A DNA stretch of 12,024 nucleotides from Mobilitalea sp. (lineage in GTDB: Bacteria > Bacillota_A > Clostridia > Lachnospirales > Lachnospiraceae), in the NCBI GenBank assembly GCA_029974875.1, contig JARKQP010000851.1, positions 1 to 12,024 of the forward strand, written 5' to 3'. A program made the position numbers and the translations under genes. The notes beneath the pieces are model-generated. The model was not told the DNA's origin. It saw nothing but the letters and a program-made list of their open reading frames with translations, and did not search any database. Below, in pieces: positions 7,347 to 12,024 of this stretch. How positions within the stretch are numbered: the first letter of the stretch is position 1; every line of letters begins with the position of its first letter.

Positions 7347-8051
7347 GTGTTACTGGAAATCAAGGATCTTGTCGTAAAATATGGCGAAATCACGGCACTG
7401 CAGGGGATCAGCCTGAATGCAGGGGAAGGACAGCTGACAACCCTGATCGGGTCCAACGGTGCGGGAAAGACGACACTGCTGAAGGCCCTGTCCGGTTCCT
7501 TAAAGGTTGCCTCCGGTAAGATTATTTTTGACGGGAAGGACATCACGGGGCTTGCGACGGACAAAATCGTACGTCTTGGGATCTCCCACTGCCCGGAAGG
7601 ACGCAAGGTATTCCCGAGGCAGACGGTACTGGAGAACTTAAAGGCCGGGGCCTTCATCCGCAAGGATAAGGAAGTCCATGATGACATAGAGAAATATTTC
7701 ACCTGGTTCCCCAGATTGAAGGAGAGGGAGAAACAGAAGGCAGGCTCCCTGTCCGGCGGCGAGCAGCAGATGCTTGCCCTGTGCCGGGCACTGATGTCAA
7801 GGCCGAAACTGCTGCTGATGGACGAACCCTCCATGGGGCTTGCACCCTTAGTCGTGGAGGAAGTATTCCGGATCATTGACCAGGTACACGAGGAAGGGAT
7901 CACGATCTTCCTCGTGGAACAGAATGCACGCCAGGCCTTAAAGATAGCCGACCAGGGTTATGTAATGGAGGTGGGGCATATCACGATGCACGATTCGGCA
8001 GATAAGCTGCTGGTCAGTGAGGATATCAAAAAGGCATACCTGGGAATGTAA
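7347..8051 (+). CDS. livF: ABC transporter ATP-binding protein, LivF family
   Basis: The protein has 234 residues, the usual LivF length. The start is GTG at 7347, directly after the TAA of livG, with AAAGGAGG at 7331-7338 at 8-nt spacing. Motifs are Walker A GSNGAGKTT, the signature LSGGEQQMLALCRALMSRP, Walker B LLLMDEPSMGLAP, and IFLVEQNA where most ABC ATPases have His (Gln is normal in LivF). The LivF-type segment HCPEGRKVFPRQTVLENL is also present. It pairs with LivG to power import. Its codons are strongly GC-rich: 40 of 60 bases are G/C in 7741-7800. Confidence 0.94.
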   Translation: MLLEIKDLVVKYGEITALQGISLNAGEGQLTTLIGSNGAGKTTLLKALSGSLKVASGKIIFDGKDITGLATDKIVRLGISHCPEGRKVFPRQTVLENLKAGAFIRKDKEVHDDIEKYFTWFPRLKEREKQKAGSLSGGEQQMLALCRALMSRPKLLLMDEPSMGLAPLVVEEVFRIIDQVHEEGITIFLVEQNARQALKIADQGYVMEVGHITMHDSADKLLVSEDIKKAYLGM

Positions 8052-8106
8052 AAAGCATGTCTGGATGAGTGCTAAGCGGTTAACATTGATTCAAATGGCT
8101 TATGGG

Positions 8107-8153
8107 ATCTGATAAAAGCACCGCGCGGATTATAAAAAAAGCTTTTTTCAGAT
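8107..8153 (+). promoter_or_regulatory. Long stem-loop between livF and the binding-protein gene
   Basis: ATCTGATAAAAGC (8107-8119) pairs with GCTTTTTTCAGAT (8141-8153) at 12 of 13 positions. The loop of about 21 nt contains the palindrome CCGCGCGG (8121-8128). No T-run follows the stem, so it is not a classical terminator. It may protect or process the mRNA so that the binding protein is made in excess, or it may attenuate readthrough. Inferred by eye. Confidence 0.5.
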
Positions 8154-8217
8154 TTAGATTGGCTATTTGCAATAAAAGTGGAACTAATATTTTTAATTAA
8201 AGGAGAGGAAGAATTCA

Positions 8218-9447
8218 ATGAAAGTAATGAAAAAAATCTTGGTGGTAGCTTTAGTATTTGCTATGATTTCTACTCTGACTGCTTGTGGCAAGACAACAAA
8301 GGAATCAACAGACACAACAGGCAAGACAAACGAAACAACGGCTTCTGGCACAACAACAGCACCCTCTAAAGGGGAAGAGACAATGAGATTTGCATTAATT
8401 GCTGCTATGACTGGCGATAATGCGGCTTGTGGACTTCAAGAGCAGATTGGTTGTCAGATAGCTGTTGATGAAATTAATGCAAAGGGTGGTATCAATGGTC
8501 AAAAATTAGTATTTGATACCTTTGATGATCAGAATAACTCAAACCAGACAGTAATTTGTGCGCAGAAGATAGCAGCTGATGGCAATTATCGTTTTGTTAT
8601 TGCCTCCAATTCTTCAGGCTGCTCCCAGGCTGCATATCCAACTCTTTTAGGTGCTAATCTTCCGTTTTTATCAGCTGTTAATACCGCAGATTTTATGACA
8701 AATAAGGGATTTACAATGTATCTTCGTGCATGTGCACGTGACAGTATCCAAAAAGAACAACAATGCCAGTTGGCAATTGACAGGGGATATACTAAAATTG
8801 CTATTTTCTATACAACAGCTGAAACCGATACAACCAATTACAAGGCAGCTTTAGAGTTCTTTAAAGAAAAAGGCATTGAAGTAGTTGGGTCTGCACAGAT
8901 TGATCCGTCTACGGAGAAGGACTTTTCATCTGCTATCACTACATTCCGTGGAGCAGGTGCTGATTGTGTCATTTTCATGTGTGAATATAGTCCGGCAGCC
9001 TTATTTATAAAGCAGGCATCAGCACTTGGCTGGACAGACTATGGTCGTATTGGAAGTGCTGGTACTTCCAATAGTCAGTTAATTGAAATTGCTGGTGATG
9101 CAGCAGAAGGCTTCATTAGTGTCGCTAGTTTTTGCCCTGACGTTACAGGAAATGTTAGTGAGAATAAGAAGAATTATGTAGCTAATTACATCAAATATGC
9201 AAACGGTGCACTTCCTGGAGAATGGAGTGCGGGTAATTATGACTTAATCTGTATGCTGGCTGAAGTACTGTCGAATAGCGAAGCGGCAGATTTGGAAGGG
9301 CAAGACCTTGTAGACTGGATTAAAGCAAATGCAGTATATAAAGATGGTGTAATGGTTGACATTGATTTTGATGATAACGGTGATAATACACTCGCAATAG
9401 TTCAGCCAATGATAGTAAAAGATAAGGCGTTTGTTGCTCTTCAGTAA
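8218..9447 (+). CDS. Branched-chain amino-acid-type ABC transporter substrate-binding lipoprotein
   Basis: The protein has 409 residues. The N-terminus MKVMKKILVVALVFAMISTL with lipobox LTAC places a lipidated Cys at residue 23. A Thr/Ser-rich linker (about residues 25-52) separates the anchor from the domain. Then follows a periplasmic-binding-protein type 1 (LivJ/LivK-like) domain: RFALIAAMTGDNAACGLQEQIGCQIAVDEINAKGGINGQKL, later FVIASNSSGCSQAAYPTLL and YTKIAIFYTTAETDTTNYK, and in the second lobe DCVIFMCEYSPAALFIKQ. It would be anchored outside the membrane and deliver the ligand to LivHM. The ribosome site AAAGGAGAGG (8199-8208) ends 9 nt before the start. Its AT-rich codon use (26 of 60 bases G/C in 9001-9060) contrasts with livF. 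The ligand cannot be read from the sequence. Confidence 0.92.
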   Translation: MKVMKKILVVALVFAMISTLTACGKTTKESTDTTGKTNETTASGTTTAPSKGEETMRFALIAAMTGDNAACGLQEQIGCQIAVDEINAKGGINGQKLVFDTFDDQNNSNQTVICAQKIAADGNYRFVIASNSSGCSQAAYPTLLGANLPFLSAVNTADFMTNKGFTMYLRACARDSIQKEQQCQLAIDRGYTKIAIFYTTAETDTTNYKAALEFFKEKGIEVVGSAQIDPSTEKDFSSAITTFRGAGADCVIFMCEYSPAALFIKQASALGWTDYGRIGSAGTSNSQLIEIAGDAAEGFISVASFCPDVTGNVSENKKNYVANYIKYANGALPGEWSAGNYDLICMLAEVLSNSEAADLEGQDLVDWIKANAVYKDGVMVDIDFDDNGDNTLAIVQPMIVKDKAFVALQ

Positions 9448-9993
9448 TCAGAATATTGTGTTTATTTGGGCTGCTGTAACCATTTTCGTAGAAAATACGT
9501 CGCAGTAGTCCAGTTAATTACAGGGGATTTATATAGTATAGAGATTATTAATATGGCAGATGTTTTGGTACATAAGGACTGACAGTTAAAGACGCCGTTT
9601 TAAATATACATTGTTTCTTATTTTGGCGGGAAGAAGCAATGTTTGGTTGAAAAGGGAAGGCCGAATTATTTAAATACCGGTTTCCTGGAATTCCAGAAGC
9701 TGTTTTGAAGAGAATAAAATCATTTAAGGGACAAAAGTAATAATTGTTGTGGTAATTCAGGAATTTAATTGTAAGGATATGAGAGTCCGATAAAACCAAT
9801 ACGGCCGGTATTAAAGTGTAATAAGTAAAAACCGTAAAAACCAAAAGAAGAGCAATAAAATGTGGAGAATAAAGACATGGGATATGATGGTGGTAACTGT
9901 AAATATTCCAGTCTTTTATCTCCGCTAATTGCTAGGATTAGCAAAGTAAATAGAAAAATGTTATAACAAACAAAGAAACAGGAGTGAGGAAGC
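9448..9993. other. 546-nt gene-poor region with several inverted repeats
   Basis: No frame on either strand shows a recognisable protein. A 98-codon minus-strand frame (9548-9844) has no ribosome site I can see and no family character. The region holds GGGCTGCTG (9468-9476) pairing with CAGTAGTCC (9503-9511) by 9 pairs including two G-U. That stem encloses ATTTTC/GAAAAT (9482-9487, 9491-9496). There is also an 11-pair stem at 9609-9619/9631-9641, and the perfect palindrome CTGGAATTCCAG (9685-9696). The first stem may be the operon's 3' end structure, although it lacks a T-run. Confidence 0.45.
9939..9967 (+). promoter_or_regulatory. Probable ridA promoter, extended -10 type, with adjacent dyad
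   Basis: TGT followed by TATAAC (TG at 9959-9960, -10 at 9962-9967) is an extended -10 element. A weak -35, TAGCAA (9939-9944), lies 17 nt upstream. The dyad GCTAAT (9924-9929) with ATTAGC (9937-9942) overlaps the -35 and is a candidate operator or upstream hairpin. Confidence 0.45.
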
Positions 9994-10368
9994 TTGAAGA
10001 AGATTTATACAGATAAAGCGCCTAAGCCGCTTGGCCCCTATTCGCAAGGATATGTACACAATGGAATATTTTATTCGGCGGGACAAAGTCCCATTGATCC
10101 AAAAACGGGTGAAGTAAAAGGAAAAGATATCCGTGAGCAAGCCGAGCAGATGTGCCAGAATTTCGAGGCGGTTTTAAAAGCAGCAGGCAGCTCTTTTGAA
10201 CAAGTATTGAAAGTGACTTGTTACTTAAAGTGTTTAGAGGATTTTGACGGATTTAATGAAATCTACGCAAAATACTTCGTATCGCAACCCGGGAGAAGCT
10301 GTGTAGAAGTGAAAGATATGCCGAAAGGAACACTGTGTACAGCGGATCTGATTGCAGTAGTAGAATAA
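9994..10368 (+). CDS. ridA: RidA family reactive enamine/imine deaminase
   Basis: The protein has 124 residues, the normal RidA (YjgF/YER057c/UK114) length. The start is TTG at 9994, with ribosome sites GGAG (9981-9984) and GAGG (9986-9989). Family motifs include APKPLGPYSQGY (Tyr16), SAGQSPIDPKTGEV and PGRSCVEVKDMPKG, with the key Arg101 that binds the substrate carboxylate. At the position of the conserved Glu near the C-terminus (IEIEAIA in E. coli RidA) this protein has Asp118 (TADLIAV), a conservative change. RidA proteins hydrolyse 2-aminoacrylate and similar 2-imino acids released by PLP enzymes to 2-keto acids plus ammonia, in homotrimers in the cytoplasm. It has its own probable promoter and terminator, so it is a single-gene unit next to the transporter operon. 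Confidence 0.93.
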   Translation: MKKIYTDKAPKPLGPYSQGYVHNGIFYSAGQSPIDPKTGEVKGKDIREQAEQMCQNFEAVLKAAGSSFEQVLKVTCYLKCLEDFDGFNEIYAKYFVSQPGRSCVEVKDMPKGTLCTADLIAVVE

Positions 10369-10399
10369 GAAATTTTATGATAAGAAGATATAAAATTGT

Positions 10400-10439
10400 G
10401 CAGAGAAGAATCTAAAAAGAATCATTTCTCTGCTTTTTT
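10400..10439 (+). terminator. Intrinsic terminator after ridA
   Basis: GCAGAGAA (10400-10407) pairs perfectly with TTCTCTGC (10426-10433) and is followed directly by six T residues (10434-10439). It lies about 30 nt after the ridA stop and before the promoter of the LacI-family gene. Confidence 0.9.
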
Positions 10440-10464
10440 CCGCTGTGACAGATTTCTTTATTGG

Positions 10465-10493
10465 TTGCAAAACATTTCAATTTATGTTAGACT
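10465..10493 (+). promoter_or_regulatory. Promoter of the LacI-family gene
   Basis: TTGCAA (10465-10470), a 17-nt spacer and TAGACT (10488-10493), with a TGT extended -10 at 10485-10487. The layout (same -35, same spacer, same distance to the operator) copies the operon promoter at 3609-3637. Confidence 0.6.
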
Positions 10494-10500
10494 ATGTAAA

Positions 10501-10514
10501 AGAAAACGTTTGCA
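10501..10514. promoter_or_regulatory. LacI-family/CcpA-type operator in front of the LacI-family gene
   Basis: AGAAAACGTTTGCA matches the cre consensus TGWAARCGYTWNCW at 13 of 14 positions. It shares AACGTTTGC with the operon operator at 3649-3657. It overlaps or closely follows the predicted start of transcription, a position fit for repression. It could serve autoregulation or CcpA control. Confidence 0.65.
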
Positions 10515-10544
10515 TTAGGAACGGTTAGAAATAAAGGAGAAATT

Positions 10545-11549
10545 ATGGCAACAATAAAGGATGTCGCAGAGCTTGCCAGTGTGTCAATAAGTACTGTATC
10601 AAGAACATTGTCAGGAAAGATTTTTGTGGAAGAGGAAACCAGGAAAAGAGTCCTGGAAGCGGTGAAGGAGCTTGATTATAAACCTAATATGCTGGCACAG
10701 GGTCTAAAAGGAGGCAAGACTTCCGTCATAGCACTTATCGTCCCGGATATTAACAGCCTTTACTATTCCATGTTACTTGACAAGGTTGAGGAATATGCTT
10801 CGAAGAAAGGTTACACAATCTTTTTGTCCAGCAGTAAGATGAACACTGAGCTTGAAGAAGAGAACTTAAGCCGGCTAAAAAACCATATGGTTGATGGGAT
10901 TATTTGCCTGACTGTGAATAAGGATGTTGAGCATCTCAAACGGTTCCAGGATGATACAGGAATACCTATCATGCTGCTAAACCGGTATGGTAAAGACAAA
11001 TTAAGCAGTGTGTCTATTGACCATTTCCATGGAAGCTATACCTCAGTTAAGTATTTGTTAGATCATGGGCATAAAAATATTGTTGGATTATTCGGAAACC
11101 GGGAGCATGGCGGGGTAGAGAAAAGGATAGCCGGTTTTAAAGCAGCCTTCGAGGAGGCAGGGCTACCTGTCAAGGAAAGTAGTATTATCACAGACATTAC
11201 AAGCATGGCAAAAGCCAGAACAGCAGTGGTTTCATCGATGCAGGGCGATAAGGATATTACAGCTTTTTTTGCAAGTGAAGACATGATGTCCTTGGGAATA
11301 TATAGCGGAGTAAGTAAGCTTTCTTTACATATACCCCAGGATATATCCGTAATCTGCTTTGATGATATCTATACGGCAGATCATATGGTGCCTCCTCTGA
11401 CAACGTATGATTGTATGGTTCCTGAATTGGCTGAAAAAGCAGTAAAATATATGGTCAGTATGATTGATAATAAGTCGAAGAAGATTCATGGACAGGTTAT
11501 GAAGGGAAAAGTAATTCCCCGGGCTTCCGTAAGGAATATATCAATATAA
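10545..11549 (+). CDS. LacI-family transcriptional repressor
   Basis: The protein has 334 residues, the usual length. The N-terminal helix-turn-helix is ATIKDVAELASVSISTVSRTLSG (residues 2-24). The hinge helix follows at about 49-58 (PNMLAQGLKGGK), with the Leu that LacI proteins insert into the central CpG of the operator. A two-lobe effector domain of the periplasmic-binding-protein type starts at VIALIVPDINSLYYSMLL and includes GKDKLSSVSIDHFHGSYTSVKYLLDHGHKNI. The ribosome site AAAGGAG (10533-10539) lies 5 nt before the ATG. It has its own promoter and a matching operator, so it is probably autoregulated and is the best local candidate to control the racemase/LIV operon. The effector is unknown; sugars or sugar acids are typical for the family. 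Confidence 0.94.
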   Translation: MATIKDVAELASVSISTVSRTLSGKIFVEEETRKRVLEAVKELDYKPNMLAQGLKGGKTSVIALIVPDINSLYYSMLLDKVEEYASKKGYTIFLSSSKMNTELEEENLSRLKNHMVDGIICLTVNKDVEHLKRFQDDTGIPIMLLNRYGKDKLSSVSIDHFHGSYTSVKYLLDHGHKNIVGLFGNREHGGVEKRIAGFKAAFEEAGLPVKESSIITDITSMAKARTAVVSSMQGDKDITAFFASEDMMSLGIYSGVSKLSLHIPQDISVICFDDIYTADHMVPPLTTYDCMVPELAEKAVKYMVSMIDNKSKKIHGQVMKGKVIPRASVRNISI

Positions 11550-11580
11550 AGCCTCCCTTATGGCCCGGAGTTCTAACGGT

Positions 11581-11640
11581 AAAATGAATGGTGTACCAGA
11601 AGCATCTGGTATACCATTCATTTTATCAAGTTTTTTCTAA
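11581..11640 (+). terminator. Terminator-like 20-bp hairpin after the LacI-family gene
   Basis: The arms 11581-11600 and 11605-11624 pair over 20 positions (one G-U) around the four-base loop AGCA. The left arm is A-rich at its foot and the right arm ends in TTTT, followed by ATCAAG and TTTTTT (11631-11636). It lies 32 nt after the stop codon. The very long stem is more than a terminator needs and could also block exonucleases. Confidence 0.75.
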
Positions 11641-11649
11641 ATAAAAACA

Positions 11650-11705
11650 ATGCAAAAGTCTTAGGTAAGTGACAGGTTGATCTCACTTTTCGAGGACTTT
11701 TGTAT
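11650..11705. repeat. Nested inverted repeat upstream of the aldolase gene
   Basis: ATGCAAAAGTC (11650-11660) pairs with GACTTTTGTAT (11695-11705) over 11 positions with one G-U. Inside it, AAGTGA (11667-11672) pairs with TCACTT (11683-11688). The two-tier stem resembles a structured RNA or a second, possibly minus-strand-facing terminator (the complement runs into a T-rich tract). I recognise no known riboswitch. Confidence 0.45.
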
Positions 11706-11848
11706 ATTAGGCCGGCAATGAAATTCCATCATCAGTAATGGCAGAAAAAGAAATATATAGGACAAGAATATAAATGGATTTGCAGCATGATTTAAAGTAC
11801 TCTTATTAAACAGGAAAGATATAAATAAAAATCTTAAGGAGAAAAATC

Positions 11849-12024
11849 ATGTTAAACAAATTGAGAGAAATGTTAGAACAGGGAAAACCAACAGTAAACA
11901 CCAGAATCTGGAGCACATGGCCGACAATCGTGGAAGCGGCCGCATCAACAGGCAATTTTGATTATTTTGAATTCCTTGCTGAGTATGCGCCGCATACCTT
12001 GCAGGATCTTGAGAATTTTGCGAG
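11849..12024 (+). CDS. HpcH/HpaI aldolase/citrate lyase family protein, N-terminal part (runs off window)
   Basis: Fifty-eight codons are visible: MLNKLREMLEQGKPTVNTRIW, then STWPTIVEAAASTGNFDYFEFLAEYAPHTLQDLENFA. The pattern (a short basic helix, a Gly-Lys-Pro turn, then W-S-x-W/P-x-I-V-E-A-A with FDYFEFLAEYAP where most members read FDWVVIDMEHGP) is the start of the HpaI-type TIM barrel. These are metal-dependent class II aldolases that cleave 2-keto-3-deoxy or 4-hydroxy-2-keto acids to pyruvate plus an aldehyde. The visible strand-2 segment has Glu in place of Asp and lacks the usual MEH, a subfamily feature. The ribosome site AAGGAG (11836-11841) lies 7 nt before the ATG. A weak promoter TTGCAG (11780-11785)-18 nt-TATTAA is possible. 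The family call rests on a short N-terminus. Confidence 0.75.
   Translation, partial: MLNKLREMLEQGKPTVNTRIWSTWPTIVEAAASTGNFDYFEFLAEYAPHTLQDLENFA

Noticed and set aside
7343..7903. Long minus-strand frame (186 codons) opposite livF
   Set aside because: Ser/Pro-rich antisense shadow of livF.
8190..8217. Separate promoter for the binding-protein gene (TTGCAA at 8167-8172)
   Set aside because: No acceptable -10 lies 16-18 nt downstream; only T-rich sequence is present.
9548..9844. 98-codon minus-strand frame in the gap after the binding-protein gene
   Set aside because: No recognisable ribosome site, no domain or consistent membrane pattern, and it crosses inverted repeats; more likely chance in AT-rich DNA.
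1..12024. CRISPR array, toxin-antitoxin pair, phage or insertion-sequence genes
   Set aside because: No regularly spaced repeats, no transposase or integrase motifs and no small toxin-antitoxin pair were seen on either strand.

Overview
The window looks like the chromosome of a low-to-mid-GC Clostridia bacterium, most likely Lachnospiraceae-like. This is inferred from strong AGGAGG-type ribosome sites, frequent use of GTG/TTG starts, a Gram-positive style lipoprotein signal on the binding protein, TTGCAA-N17-TAnAnT promoters, cre-like operators and intrinsic terminators. No rRNA, tRNA, CRISPR array, insertion sequence or phage gene was seen.

Left block (1-2510, + strand): the C-terminal part of an EutH-type ethanolamine transporter, overlapped by a small flavoprotein with a compact four-cysteine motif, then a PPi-type 6-phosphofructokinase gene. 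The kinase gene is interrupted by an apparent one-base deletion in an A-run near 1623-1626. A strong bidirectional terminator (2461-2506) separates this block from a convergent AraC-family regulator (2544-3404, - strand).

Central block (3609-9447, + strand): a promoter followed by a perfect 14-bp palindrome (3651-3664) and a roughly 250-nt leader. Then come an Asp/Glu-racemase-superfamily enzyme and a complete branched-chain-amino-acid-type (HAAT/LIV) ABC importer: two permeases, two ATPases and a lipoprotein binding protein. The AraC gene diverges from this operon. The binding-protein gene is separated from the second ATPase gene by a long stem-loop and is visibly more AT-rich than the permease/ATPase genes.

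Right block (9448-12024, + strand): a 546-nt stretch with no convincing gene but several inverted repeats; a RidA-family imine/enamine deaminase with its own terminator; a LacI-family repressor; a 20-bp terminator-like hairpin; a second nested stem-loop; and the start of an HpcH/HpaI (2-keto-3-deoxy-acid-type) aldolase that runs off the window.

How the parts may work together (inference): the LacI-family gene and the racemase/ABC operon have nearly the same control region (TTGCAA, 17 nt, -10, 13 nt, then CGTTTGC). They are therefore probably controlled by the same LacI-family protein, either the local one or CcpA. The set of importer, racemase-like enzyme, RidA and HpaI-type aldolase suggests a catabolic island for an amino-acid-like or oxo/hydroxy-acid substrate that cannot be named from sequence alone. 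Each gene belongs to a known family; the combination and its regulation are the novel part.
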